A DNA stretch of 64,000 bases from an uncultured Lachnospiraceae bacterium. GTDB taxonomy: Bacteria > Bacillota > Clostridia > Lachnospirales > Lachnospiraceae. The stretch spans positions 1 through 64,000 of the forward strand of contig CAMNTM010000005.1 of the NCBI GenBank assembly GCA_946558465.1, written 5' to 3'. Shown one piece after another: positions 1 to 8,507 of this stretch. The notes below the pieces were generated by a model that made no database searches, had not been told where the DNA came from, and saw only the letters and a list, made by a program, of their open reading frames with translations. The position numbers and the translations under genes were made by a program. Every line of letters begins with the position of its first letter. Positions within the stretch are counted from its first letter, which is position 1.

Positions 1-140
1 CCCACCTTTTGGCCGCCGCCCCATTCGCCACCATAATAATAAAAAAAAAAAACCACCCCCTCGTTTCGCTCCTTTTTTATCCCGGGGGGGGGTTTTTTTT
101 TAAAACCCCCACCCCCCCCCCCCCAACTCTCTTTATTAAT
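1..140. other. Abnormal low-complexity sequence at the window edge
   Basis: This stretch is built of long homopolymer runs (blocks of A, C, G and T, including about 14 consecutive C near 110-124) unlike anything else in the window. No coding frame, repeat family or known element is visible. It most resembles low-quality read sequence at a contig end. From about 140 onward the composition becomes ordinary AT-rich intergenic DNA leading to the first promoter. Confidence 0.6.
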
Positions 141-201
141 ACAAAATCTAATTATTTTCTATTAAATATCCCCATAAAATCTTAAATAAATATAAAAATA
201 A

Positions 202-230
202 TTGACATATTTAGGAAAATTGACTAATAT
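202..230 (+). promoter_or_regulatory. Sigma-A type promoter of the marR-ABC exporter operon
   Basis: A perfect TTGACA (202-207) is followed after 17 bp by TAATAT (225-230). The predicted start of transcription falls in the palindrome at 234-249, so a repressor bound there would block the promoter. Confidence 0.75.
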
Positions 231-233
231 AAC

Positions 234-249
234 GATTAGATTTCTAATC
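234..249. promoter_or_regulatory. Palindromic operator, probably for the MarR regulator
   Basis: GATTAGA, two bases, then TCTAATC: a perfect 7-bp inverted repeat directly after the -10 box and about 33 bp before the marR-like start codon. MarR proteins commonly bind such short palindromes in their own promoters, so autoregulation of the exporter operon is the likely role (inference). Confidence 0.65.
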
Positions 250-281
250 AATTGTATTTGTTTTATACTGGAGGGAATAAT

Positions 282-785
282 ATGAAACTGACAGAGGACA
301 CACCTGTTTTTATCCTGCTGCATCAGCTGCTGCATTTATCTGGCTATCAGGCAGCAAGAAGGATGGAGCGTCTGGGTATGAAGCCCGGTCAGGCGGGAAT
401 CCTTATGATATTACGGTGTGAGGGCAGGCTTTCGCAGAAAGAGCTTGCGAAAAAGATGGGAATTACGCCGCCGTCCATGACGGTCGCTCTGAAGAAATTA
501 GACGGTCAGGGTTATATATTGAAGGAAACAGATTCCAGGGACCAGCGTATCATCAGGGTCCGTCTGTCTGATAAGGGAAGCGAATACGCCGAGGAGCTTT
601 ACAATATTATGGAGGAGATGGAAGAGCTGCTTTATCAGGGAATTTCTTATGAGGAAAGGCTGTTTATGCGGAGGCTTTTTCTGGAGATGAGGAAAAATCT
701 TATGTCTGGTACGGAATTTGAGGGTATGGATTTTCATTCGGTTATGAGGAAGGTACATCCGCAGTTTGGCGAGGATATATTATAG
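282..785 (+). CDS. MarR family transcriptional regulator
   Basis: A 167-residue winged-helix repressor of MarR size. The central part (about residues 45-105) has the family helix-turn-helix and wing, including LSQKELAKKMGITPPSMTVALKKL and the D-x-R-D-x-R-like wing DSRDQRIIRVRLSDKG. The ATG at 282 is chosen because GGAGGG lies 7 bases before it; an in-frame TTG at 252 has no ribosome site. It is the first gene of an operon with two ABC exporter halves, starting 25 bases before the first of them. Known relatives sense toxic small molecules or phenolic ligands and derepress efflux. The palindrome at 234-249 suggests that it represses its own operon. Confidence 0.9.
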   Translation: MKLTEDTPVFILLHQLLHLSGYQAARRMERLGMKPGQAGILMILRCEGRLSQKELAKKMGITPPSMTVALKKLDGQGYILKETDSRDQRIIRVRLSDKGSEYAEELYNIMEEMEELLYQGISYEERLFMRRLFLEMRKNLMSGTEFEGMDFHSVMRKVHPQFGEDIL

Positions 786-810
786 CAGGAGAAAAGGAGG
801 TATTTTGAAT

Positions 811-3057
811 ATGAGGAAATTATTCCGATTTCTGAGACCATATGGAGGTTCAGTAGCTGTAATTATTTGTGTACTGATGCTGCAGGCTTATTGTGATCTG
901 TCTCTGCCAACCTATACTTCAGATATCGTAAATGTGGGAATACAGCAGAACGGAATTGATGAGACGGTACCGGAGTCTTTAGCAGAGGAGGACCTTGAGC
1001 ATTTACTACTATTTGTTTCTGATGATGAAAAGCGTGTGGTTCAAGAAGCATTTGAGAAGGGGGAATCTCACACAGATGGATATTCAGTGGACTATAACGG
1101 ATCAATCTTTTCCTTAAAAAAATCGGTGAAAGAGGAGAGTGGAAGTTTGGAGGAGCTGGCTGAAGTACTGGAAAAGCCGATGATGCTTGTGTCCGGCTTT
1201 GATTCGGAAAGTGGTATGGCAGAGGAGATAAGAAAGCAGCTTTCTGAGATGGGGGAGCGGATGCCGGGTATAGAAGAACAGTCAGTTTATGACCTTCTGA
1301 GTATGATGCCGGATGTACAGAGGACAGAAGTTATTTCCGGGATTATAGAAAAGCTGGATTCTGTGCCGGATTCCATTATGGAACAATCTGCATCTGTATT
1401 TATAAAAAATGCTTATGAGAAGGTTGGGATAGATACTGATAAGCTTAGTTCTGCTTACATTGTCAGGACAGGTGCCGCGATGCTGGGGCTTGCAGCCCTT
1501 GGCATGGCGGCAAGCATCCTGGTTGGATTTTTAGCTTCTAGGGTGGGTGCCGGAATCGGCCGAGGGCTTCGGAGAAATGTTTTCCGAAAGGTGGTAGGTT
1601 TTTCTAATGCAGAGTTTGATAAATTTTCTACGGCCTCTCTGATCACACGGAGTACAAATGATATTCAGCAGATTCAGCTTCTGACCGTGATGATTCTGCG
1701 TATGGTGCTTTATGCGCCGATTATGGCAGTCGGAGGAGTATGGAGAGTTTTTCACACCAATGTGGATATGTCCTGGATTATTGCGCTGGGTGTTGTATTG
1801 ATCTTGATCGTGGTTGGATTTTTATTCTTTGTAGTGATGCCGAAATTTAAGGTAGTACAAAGCTTGGTGGACCGGCTGAATCTGGTAAGCCGCGAGATTC
1901 TCACAGGGTTATCGGTTATACGGGCATTCAGTACAGAAAAATATGAAGAAGAACGTTTTGATGAGGCAAACCGGGACCTTATGAAGACAAATTTATTTGT
2001 CAACCGTGCTATGACTTTTATGATGCCGGCCATGATGCTTATTATGAACGGGATTACTGTACTGATTATCTGGGTAGGAGGCCATGGTGTCAATGAGGGT
2101 GCTATGCAGGTAGGAGATATGATGGCATTTATTCAGTATACAATGCAGATAATTATGTCCTTCCTGATGATCTGCATGATTTCGGTCATGCTTCCGAGGG
2201 CGGCAGTTTCCGCGGACAGAGTAGATGAGATATTAAAGAGCGAAACTTTGATTCGTGATGCGCAGGATAGAAAGCAGCTTCCGGAAGACGGAAAGGGAGA
2301 GGTATGTTTTCACAATGTATCTTTCCGTTATCCAGGAGCAGAGGAAGACGTTCTCCACGATATTTCCTTTACTGCGAAGCCGGGACAGACGACAGCGTTT
2401 GTGGGAGGGACCGGAAGCGGAAAGTCTACGCTTATCAATTTAATTCCCAGATTTTATGATGTGACGGAGGGAAGTATTACGGTAGACGGCGTGGACATCC
2501 GGGATATTCCGCAGCATGATTTGAGAGAAAAACTGGGGTATGTTCCGCAAAAAGGAGTATTGTTTTCCGGAACGATTGCTTCGAATATTATGTATGGAAA
2601 TCCAAAAGGTACGGAGGAAGAGATGAAGGAAGCTGCCCAAATTGCCCAGGCAGAGGAGTTTATTTTAGACAAAAAGAAAGGGTATGAAAGCCCGGTTGCA
2701 CAAGGCGGAGCAAATGTGTCGGGCGGACAGAAGCAGAGGCTTTCCATCGCCAGGGCAGTTGCTAAGCATCCGGATATTTATATATTTGATGACAGTTTTT
2801 CTGCTCTTGATTATAAAACGGATGTTTCACTTAGAAATGCACTGAAGGAAAATACAAAGGAGGCAGCAGTATTGATAGTCGCCCAGCGTGTCAGTACGAT
2901 TCTCCATGCAGAGCAGATTATTGTACTGGATGACGGAAAGGTGGCCGGTATGGGCACCCATAAGGAGCTTTTGAAAAATTGTGATGCCTACTATCAGATT
3001 GCTGCATCTCAGATGTCTGAGAAGGAGCTTGAAGAAGCTATGAAGGAGGTGGAGTAA
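811..3057 (+). CDS. ABC exporter half, degenerate ATPase site, large external insert
   Basis: A 748-residue MdlB/MsbA-type half-transporter with an N-terminal six-helix membrane domain and a C-terminal ATPase. Walker A is GGTGSGKST, the signature is VSGGQKQRLS, and Walker B ends FDDSFSALD, so the usual catalytic Glu is Asp. That is the pattern of the degenerate partner in heterodimeric exporters. Between the first and second membrane helices lie about 165 mostly acidic residues (roughly 45-208), where the family norm is a short loop. BmrCD-type exporters also carry an extracellular domain in one subunit. ATG 811 follows AAGGAGG (794-800). The next gene encodes the partner half, starting two bases after this stop. 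The substrate is unknown; a drug or peptide is plausible. Confidence 0.9.
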   Translation: MRKLFRFLRPYGGSVAVIICVLMLQAYCDLSLPTYTSDIVNVGIQQNGIDETVPESLAEEDLEHLLLFVSDDEKRVVQEAFEKGESHTDGYSVDYNGSIFSLKKSVKEESGSLEELAEVLEKPMMLVSGFDSESGMAEEIRKQLSEMGERMPGIEEQSVYDLLSMMPDVQRTEVISGIIEKLDSVPDSIMEQSASVFIKNAYEKVGIDTDKLSSAYIVRTGAAMLGLAALGMAASILVGFLASRVGAGIGRGLRRNVFRKVVGFSNAEFDKFSTASLITRSTNDIQQIQLLTVMILRMVLYAPIMAVGGVWRVFHTNVDMSWIIALGVVLILIVVGFLFFVVMPKFKVVQSLVDRLNLVSREILTGLSVIRAFSTEKYEEERFDEANRDLMKTNLFVNRAMTFMMPAMMLIMNGITVLIIWVGGHGVNEGAMQVGDMMAFIQYTMQIIMSFLMICMISVMLPRAAVSADRVDEILKSETLIRDAQDRKQLPEDGKGEVCFHNVSFRYPGAEEDVLHDISFTAKPGQTTAFVGGTGSGKSTLINLIPRFYDVTEGSITVDGVDIRDIPQHDLREKLGYVPQKGVLFSGTIASNIMYGNPKGTEEEMKEAAQIAQAEEFILDKKKGYESPVAQGGANVSGGQKQRLSIARAVAKHPDIYIFDDSFSALDYKTDVSLRNALKENTKEAAVLIVAQRVSTILHAEQIIVLDDGKVAGMGTHKELLKNCDAYYQIAASQMSEKELEEAMKEVE

Positions 3058-3058
3058 T

Positions 3059-4873
3059 ATGCCGAGAGGACATGGGGGTCCGGGACACGGACCTGGAGTG
3101 CCGGGAGAAAAGGCAAAGGATTTTAAAGGAACCATGAGAAAACTTATGACATATCTTGGAAGCTACAAGCTGTCAATCCTTTTGGTCGTTATTTTTGCGG
3201 CAGGGAGTACTATATTCAATATCGTGGGGCCTAAGATACTGGGGAAAGCTACGACGGAGGTCTTTAACGGGCTCGTAAGAAAGGTCACCGGAGGGTCCGG
3301 AATTGATTTTGAAAAGATTGCAGGGATATTGACGGGTTTGTTATGTCTGTATCTGTGCAGTGCACTGTTTTCCTTTATCCAGGGGTATATCATGACAGGT
3401 ATTTCTCAGAAAATGACATACCGCATGAGAAAGGAAATATCCGAGAAAATCCACCGGCTTCCGATGAATTACTACGATAAAATGACGCACGGAGAGATAC
3501 TGTCGCGTATTACCAATGATGTAGATACACTAAGCCAGAGTCTGAATCAGAGCGCAACGCAGGTAATTACATCAGCAGCAACGATTGTAGGTGTCCTTGT
3601 GATGATGCTAAGCATTAGTCCGCTTATGACAGTGACTGCGCTTTTAATTTTGCCGGTGTCGGTAGGATTGATTTCTATAATTGTGAAGCATTCCCAAAGA
3701 TATTTTAAGGATCAGCAGGAATATTTAGGACATGTGAACGGACAGGTAGAAGAAGTATACGGCGGCCATAATATCGTAAAGGTATTTAATAAGGAAGAGG
3801 ATGTGATAGCCGTATTTGATAAGGATAATGATACCCTGTATCAATCTGCGTGGAAATCCCAGTTTTTATCTGGAATGATGATGCCGATTATGCAGTTTGT
3901 AGGTAATCTGGGATATGTGTCGGTAGTTATTTTGGGTGGTTATCTTGCAGTAAAACGGACGATTGAAGTAGGTGATATACAGTCCTTTACCCAGTACGTG
4001 CGCAGCTTTACGCAGCCAATCCAGCAGGCGGCCCAGGTGGCTAATATGCTTCAGTCTACTGCTGCAGCCTCAGAGCGAGTATTCGAATTTCTAGAGGAAA
4101 AGGAAGAGGAGCAATATGCCGGGCAGCCAGTATCTGCAGCGAATCTGGAGGGAAGAGTGGAGTTTGAGCATGTACAGTTCGGCTATCATGAGGACCATAT
4201 TATCATCCACGATTTTAATGCAAAGATAGAGCCTGGCCAGAAGATCGCAATTGTGGGTCCGACAGGGGCAGGAAAGACTACTATGGTAAAGCTTCTGATG
4301 CGGTTTTATGACGTGAATGGCGGAGCAGTTCTGATAGACGGGCATGATATCAGAGATTTTAACCGGAGCGAGCTTAGGCAGATGTTTGGTATGGTATTGC
4401 AGGATACCTGGCTTTTTAAGGGAAGTATTGAAGACAATATTCGGTACGGGAAGCTTGATGCGACGCATGAAGAGGTAGTAGAGGCAGCCAAAGCCGCATA
4501 TGTACACCGTTTTGTCCAGACACTTCCGGGCGGTTATAATATGGAGCTGAACGAAGAAGCCAGCAATGTGTCTCAGGGTCAAAAGCAGCTTCTTACGATT
4601 GCCAGAGCAATCCTTGCCGATCCCAGGATTCTGATACTAGACGAGGCTACGAGCTCTGTAGATACTAGAACGGAGGTGCGGATACAGAAGGCGATGGATA
4701 ATTTGATGCGGGGAAGAACAAGCTTTATTATTGCCCACCGTCTTTCCACTATACGGGATGCAGACCTGATACTTGTCATGAAAGACGGCGATATTATAGA
4801 GCAGGGGAATCATGAAGAGCTTTTGAGAAAAAATGGATTCTACGCAGAGCTGTACAGATTGGGGACGGGGTAA
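3059..4873 (+). CDS. ABC exporter half, canonical ATPase site
   Basis: A 604-residue half-transporter and the presumed partner of the preceding gene. It starts with a Gly/Pro/His-rich tail (residues 1-20), then six membrane helices, then the ATPase: Walker A GPTGAGKTT, signature VSQGQKQLL (a SQGQ form of LSGGQ), Walker B ILILDEATSSVD with the catalytic Glu, and the switch His in IAHRLST. Together with the Asp-for-Glu change in the partner, this gives one active and one degenerate ATP site, as in TM287/288 and BmrCD. AAGGAGG lies within the end of the upstream gene. The stop codon sits inside a perfect hairpin (4862-4893). Confidence 0.92.
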   Translation: MPRGHGGPGHGPGVPGEKAKDFKGTMRKLMTYLGSYKLSILLVVIFAAGSTIFNIVGPKILGKATTEVFNGLVRKVTGGSGIDFEKIAGILTGLLCLYLCSALFSFIQGYIMTGISQKMTYRMRKEISEKIHRLPMNYYDKMTHGEILSRITNDVDTLSQSLNQSATQVITSAATIVGVLVMMLSISPLMTVTALLILPVSVGLISIIVKHSQRYFKDQQEYLGHVNGQVEEVYGGHNIVKVFNKEEDVIAVFDKDNDTLYQSAWKSQFLSGMMMPIMQFVGNLGYVSVVILGGYLAVKRTIEVGDIQSFTQYVRSFTQPIQQAAQVANMLQSTAAASERVFEFLEEKEEEQYAGQPVSAANLEGRVEFEHVQFGYHEDHIIIHDFNAKIEPGQKIAIVGPTGAGKTTMVKLLMRFYDVNGGAVLIDGHDIRDFNRSELRQMFGMVLQDTWLFKGSIEDNIRYGKLDATHEEVVEAAKAAYVHRFVQTLPGGYNMELNEEASNVSQGQKQLLTIARAILADPRILILDEATSSVDTRTEVRIQKAMDNLMRGRTSFIIAHRLSTIRDADLILVMKDGDIIEQGNHEELLRKNGFYAELYRLGTG

Positions 4874-4893
4874 AACTCGTTTTACCCCGTCCC
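4862..4893. repeat. GGGACGGGGTA palindrome, copy 1 (hairpin over stop codon)
   Basis: Perfect 14-bp arms GGGACGGGGTAAAA and TTTTACCCCGTCCC with the loop CTCG; the left arm covers the exporter stop codon. There is no clean T-tract after it, but it lies between convergent transcription units and may terminate both. The same core, with the right flank CCCAGATT, recurs at 13920-13951, and a longer form is found at 44044-44107. Confidence 0.8.
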
Positions 4894-4913
4894 AGATTAA
4901 AAAAGCCCTGTCC

Positions 4914-5171
4914 CTATTTTGCTATTCCTGTCAAAACTGATTTAACATGGTTGATCTCCTGTGCAGATGCCTTAGCTGCCGGTACATAGTAGCTTTTTTC
5001 GCGTGCTACCTGGTAGATTTTTTCCTGGGACATTTCGCACTCATTTCGGATCTGTTTTAAGCATTGCTTTAATTCTTTGTTTTCAGTCTGTGGAATCATC
5101 TCGCCGAATTTTGTGAGTTCGCCGTTTACGCCGTTTAGGGTGTCGGTTACCATGGTCTTTTCGTCTAACAT
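4914..5171 (-). CDS. CotF-like spore coat protein
   Basis: An 85-residue, mostly helical, highly charged protein that resembles the C-terminal part of the CotF/Coat_F family (ferritin-like helical bundles found in spore coats), with the typical YYVPAAKAS ending. It is the second gene of a two-gene minus-strand operon, starting 13 bases after the stop of the 60-residue gene upstream, with AGGAGGGG as ribosome site. No signal peptide or membrane helix is present. The family assignment rests on pattern recognition and the pairing with another coat-like gene. A direct role in the coat is inferred. Confidence 0.65.
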   Translation of the reverse strand: MLDEKTMVTDTLNGVNGELTKFGEMIPQTENKELKQCLKQIRNECEMSQEKIYQVAREKSYYVPAAKASAQEINHVKSVLTGIAK

Positions 5172-5184
5172 AATTGTTCCCCTC

Positions 5185-5367
5185 CTATAAGAATTTCATA
5201 AGGTCCTGTTTGTTTTTCATTGCAGAGTTAGCGGCATCCTGGAATATTTTCTTGATTTCAGGATCCTTTGCCTGTGATGCGTAGTCTGTCATTTTGCAGT
5301 GGTTTGTGTCATAGCCTCCGATTAGGTGACGTAGATTCTGAAGGTCTAATACTGATAATTCAGACAT
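5185..5367 (-). CDS. Small CotF-like spore coat protein
   Basis: A 60-residue helical protein (MSELSVLDLQNLRHLIGG...) with the look of the N-terminal helices of CotF/Coat_F proteins. ATG at 5367 is chosen because an AGGAGG ribosome site lies 6-7 bases upstream; the open frame extends further back without any start signal. It lies just before the 85-residue CotF-like gene. Together the two are about the length of one ordinary coat-F domain, so this may be a domain split over two genes, a common arrangement in Clostridia. No catalytic residues can be identified. Confidence 0.6.
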   Translation of the reverse strand: MSELSVLDLQNLRHLIGGYDTNHCKMTDYASQAKDPEIKKIFQDAANSAMKNKQDLMKFL

Positions 5368-5443
5368 GTGGTTTTCCTCCTTTATTGCCATTTTTTTCGT
5401 GATTAGTATGTGTAGAAAAAGGAGAAAATATTCGCAGAACAAT

Positions 5444-6178
5444 TTATGAAAAACGAATAGGAACCGTAATATTTTTTGCGCTTTTTGACCGGTCGGTAAA
5501 AGCATAAAAGAGATCTCTCATAGCCCGGCACGAACGATACATGCATTCTGGATGCCATTGTACGCCGACACAGAAAGAATGTGCTTCTTTTTCAAGTGCT
5601 TCTGGAATTCCGTCGGCGGCCACTCCGGTAATTTTAAGGTTTTTTCCGGCACTTTTGATACACTGATGGTGGTAGCTGTTTGTCTCCAGATAGCTTCCAC
5701 AGATGTTGTACAGCATACTGTTTTGTGAGAATGTAACCCGGTGGCAGACGTCGCTGCGGTTTTCGGATATCTGCATATGATTCTGGGAGCTGCCGTTTCT
5801 AAGAGAAATATCCTGGTAGATACTTCCACCAAGTGCAATGTTCAGGACCTGCATACCCCGGCAGATGCAGAAGAGCGGGAGGGAAGTAGAAAGCACATAT
5901 TTCATAAAATCCAGATGAAACCGGTCTGTTTTTTCATCAGTGTGTCCGCGATCGGTCACAAGATCCTCTCCGAAAAGTCTGGGAGATATATCATCACCGC
6001 CGCAGAACAGAAAGCCGTCACATATAGAATAATAACGTGGAAAATGAACGGAATCGTCAATACGGGGAATCAAAACCGGAACGGCTCCACTGTCTTCTAC
6101 GGCTTGTATATATGGCTGTGTTACAAATTGCCGGTCTTTCATAAGACCGCAGATTATGATGCCGATTAAGGGATTCAT
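5444..6178 (-). CDS. Class I glutamine amidotransferase-like hydrolase (PuuD type, C26)
   Basis: A 244-residue protein of the peptidase C26 group, which includes gamma-glutamyl-GABA hydrolase PuuD. The nucleophile elbow is CRGMQVLNIALGG, the catalytic His/Glu are in QWHPE, and the early motif GGDDISPRLF is typical of PuuD-like members. It is predicted to cleave gamma-glutamyl amides in the cytoplasm; the true substrate is unknown. ATG 6178 follows GGAGG; upstream in-frame codons have no ribosome site. It is divergent from the M19 dipeptidase at 6320, with about 140 bp of shared promoter region, in keeping with a peptide/amino-acid scavenging neighbourhood. Confidence 0.85.
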   Translation of the reverse strand: MNPLIGIIICGLMKDRQFVTQPYIQAVEDSGAVPVLIPRIDDSVHFPRYYSICDGFLFCGGDDISPRLFGEDLVTDRGHTDEKTDRFHLDFMKYVLSTSLPLFCICRGMQVLNIALGGSIYQDISLRNGSSQNHMQISENRSDVCHRVTFSQNSMLYNICGSYLETNSYHHQCIKSAGKNLKITGVAADGIPEALEKEAHSFCVGVQWHPECMYRSCRAMRDLFYAFTDRSKSAKNITVPIRFS

Positions 6179-6319
6179 AGCAGCCTCCTTTTTCAGAATT
6201 TCTTGCTTTGTGGAATAATCTGTCAAAGCTGCAGCTCTGATAGATTCTGTGTATATTTGCACATATCCCGCAGTAAGTATTATAATATTGTTAAATGATA
6301 TGATAAGGAGCAGAAAAAT

Positions 6320-7312
6320 ATGAACTTAATAGATATGCACTGTGATACGCTCTGGCAGCTGATAGATCTGAAAAAGCAGGGAAATCTTATGGAAAATGAC
6401 TGCAGCGTCAGCATTCCTTATATGAAGAAAGGAGGTACGCTTGCTCAGTTTTTCGCATGCTTTACGTATTTGGAGGACTATCTGACGGAAGGCGGTAAAA
6501 ATGTCGGTAAAGAAGACGGTTATGAAAGCTGCTATGCGCATGTACTGCAGATGATCGATTATATGGAAGAGCAGGTTAGAATCTTTTCAGGGGATATAGC
6601 TTTCGCATTTTCCGGAGAGGATATTATGAAAAATAAATCCGAAGGAAAAATATCAGCGTTTCTTACGGTAGAGGAAGGAGGTATATTGAATCAAAACCTG
6701 GAGCGTCTCAGTGTACTTTACGATAAGGGAATCCGGCTTATAACGCTTATGTGGAATTATGAAAATTGTATCGGCTGGCCCGGCAGCCGGGATACGAAGA
6801 TTATGTGCCGGGGACTTAAGTCCTTTGGAATTGAGGCAGTAGAGGAGATGAATAGGCTTGGAATCATCGTGGATGTATCACATGCGTCGGATGGCACATT
6901 CCGGGATATTATGCGGTATGCCAAAGGACCAGTAATAGCTTCTCATTCGAACTGCCGTGCACTGTGCAGCCATCCCAGGAACTTGAGTGATGAGATGATA
7001 CACAGACTGGCCGAATCAGGTGGAGCTGCCGGACTGAATTTTTACGGGAATTTTCTTGGGACGGAAAAGGAGTCATGTATTGAGGAGATGACGGCTCATA
7101 TTCTTCATATGATTCAAAAGGGAGGAATCGGATTTCCGGTTATCGGCACAGATTTTGATGGATTTGACGGTATGGAGCATATGGATATACCAGATGTGTC
7201 AGGCATGGAGATGCTTTGGGAAGCATTAAAGAAAAAAGGATTAGGTGAAGCAGAGCTTGAGAAAATATGGAATGGAAATGCCCTTCGGGTTATAACAGAG
7301 GTGTGCGGATAG
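6320..7312 (+). CDS. Membrane dipeptidase-like metallopeptidase (M19)
   Basis: A 330-residue renal-dipeptidase-type zinc hydrolase. Visible family motifs are the metal-binding HxD near the start (DMHCDTLW, residues 5-12), the bridging Glu in TVEEGG, the His of VSHASDG, and the ASHSN...HPRNL stretch. The family cleaves dipeptides, including D-amino-acid or cysteinyl-glycine types. No signal peptide is visible, so it is cytoplasmic. AAGGAG precedes the ATG. A close paralogue, sharing almost every motif, lies at 12890-13855 behind an APC permease. The stop codon is inside a GC-rich hairpin at 7305-7330. Confidence 0.9.
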   Translation: MNLIDMHCDTLWQLIDLKKQGNLMENDCSVSIPYMKKGGTLAQFFACFTYLEDYLTEGGKNVGKEDGYESCYAHVLQMIDYMEEQVRIFSGDIAFAFSGEDIMKNKSEGKISAFLTVEEGGILNQNLERLSVLYDKGIRLITLMWNYENCIGWPGSRDTKIMCRGLKSFGIEAVEEMNRLGIIVDVSHASDGTFRDIMRYAKGPVIASHSNCRALCSHPRNLSDEMIHRLAESGGAAGLNFYGNFLGTEKESCIEEMTAHILHMIQKGGIGFPVIGTDFDGFDGMEHMDIPDVSGMEMLWEALKKKGLGEAELEKIWNGNALRVITEVCG

Positions 7313-7330
7313 CAGCCTGCTGCTATCCGC
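7305..7330 (+). terminator. Hairpin overlapping the dipeptidase stop codon
   Basis: GCGGATAGCAG and CTGCTATCCGC form a perfect 11-bp stem with a 4-base loop. There is no T-tract, so intrinsic termination is uncertain; it could protect the mRNA 3' end. It lies between convergent genes. Confidence 0.5.
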
Positions 7331-7405
7331 CGGCACAGTCTATTAGACAAGACCTGTCTGATATGGTCGATTCGACAAAATCCATTTGATATGATTTGTC
7401 TGGTA

Positions 7406-8341
7406 CTAGCTATAAAAATATTCCTCAACCTGCCGAAGAACAATTTCCATCAATCTAGTCCGGGCTTCAACGCTGGCCCATGCAATATGAGGCGTGATAA
7501 AAAGCTTCCGGCTGTCCTTTAGGGTGAGAAGAGGATTGTCGGGACTCATAGGTTCCTCACAGAGAACATCCAGCCCGGCAGCGGCAATTTCGCCGTTAGT
7601 CAAAGCTTCAGCCAGATCCTCTTCAACGATGATAGGTCCTCTGCCCAGATTCAAGAAGATGCAGTTTTTCTTCATTTTATGAAATGCATGAGCATCAATC
7701 AGTCGTTCTGTATATTGGTTCAGAGGAGCATGAACAGATATAATATCGGAATTTCGGTAAAGAGAATCCATATCTGTTTGAGTATATCCTTCCTGAGGTG
7801 CACTTCCAGAGGCTGAGGCATAGATAACATGTGCTCCGAATGCCTCGGCAATAGCAGCAACGCGCCGCCCAATGCTGCCAAGTCCGATGATTCCCCAGGT
7901 AAGTCCGCGGATCTCATGAAAGACCTCTTCAAAATGAGTAAATACAGTATCATTTGTATAGCGGCCTTCCTTTACATAATCGTCGTAATACCGCAGCTTT
8001 TCCATCAAATAAAACAGCATGGAAAAAGTATGCTGTGTTACAGATTCCGTAGAATAACCGGCAACATTCTGCCAGTCAATTCCATGCTCTGCCAGATAAT
8101 CCTTATCCAGGTTATTTGTTCCGGTTGCAGTTACACAGACAAGCCTTAGTTTCTGTGCATCTCCAATGGAGGAACTGTTGATGGGAACCTTATTTGTAAT
8201 TATTACATCGGCGTCAGCAGTACGAAGTCTGGCCTCGTTAGGGGTTGAGAATGGATATATACAAAGCTCACCCAGCTTTTCAAAGCCTGATAGATCAATA
8301 TCAGCGCCAATGGTTTTTGCATCTAAAAATACAATCTTCAT
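7406..8341 (-). CDS. D-isomer-specific 2-hydroxyacid dehydrogenase
   Basis: A 311-residue NAD(P)-dependent oxidoreductase of the D-2-hydroxyacid dehydrogenase family. The Rossmann motif is GLGSIGRRVA (about residue 150), followed by the catalytic Arg in LNLGRGPIIVEEDL, the Glu of LDVLCEEP and the His of ITPHIAW. The family reduces 2-keto acids such as hydroxypyruvate, glyoxylate or keto acids from amino-acid deamination; the substrate cannot be fixed here. GGAGG precedes ATG 8341. It is convergent with the dipeptidase and divergent from the C39-like peptidase gene. In a Stickland organism it could reduce keto acids as an electron sink (inference). Confidence 0.9.
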   Translation of the reverse strand: MKIVFLDAKTIGADIDLSGFEKLGELCIYPFSTPNEARLRTADADVIITNKVPINSSSIGDAQKLRLVCVTATGTNNLDKDYLAEHGIDWQNVAGYSTESVTQHTFSMLFYLMEKLRYYDDYVKEGRYTNDTVFTHFEEVFHEIRGLTWGIIGLGSIGRRVAAIAEAFGAHVIYASASGSAPQEGYTQTDMDSLYRNSDIISVHAPLNQYTERLIDAHAFHKMKKNCIFLNLGRGPIIVEEDLAEALTNGEIAAAGLDVLCEEPMSPDNPLLTLKDSRKLFITPHIAWASVEARTRLMEIVLRQVEEYFYS

Positions 8342-8452
8342 GAAGAAACCTCCTGTAAAATATTGACATCTATATAATTCTTTTTTTATTATATAATGGT
8401 TTGAGGAAAAAATGGAAGCACATATATAATAGAATCTTAAGATTTATTAAGC

Positions 8453-8481
8453 TGTACATGTATAGAGGGATATAGTATAAT
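8453..8481 (+). promoter_or_regulatory. Probable promoter of the C39-like peptidase gene
   Basis: TGTACA (8453-8458), a 17-bp spacer and a perfect TATAAT (8476-8481), about 27 bp before the start codon. The -35 box is only a partial match. Confidence 0.5.
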
Positions 8482-8507
8482 AGGGTTCTAATGAGGAGTG
8501 TTTACAC

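Noticed and set aside
5185-5505. Longer 106-codon form of the small coat protein
   Set aside because: The added 46 codons have no start signal, while AGGAGG stands just before ATG 5367.
5741-6169. 142-codon plus-strand frame
   Set aside because: It lies entirely opposite the C26 hydrolase gene, whose motifs are unmistakable.
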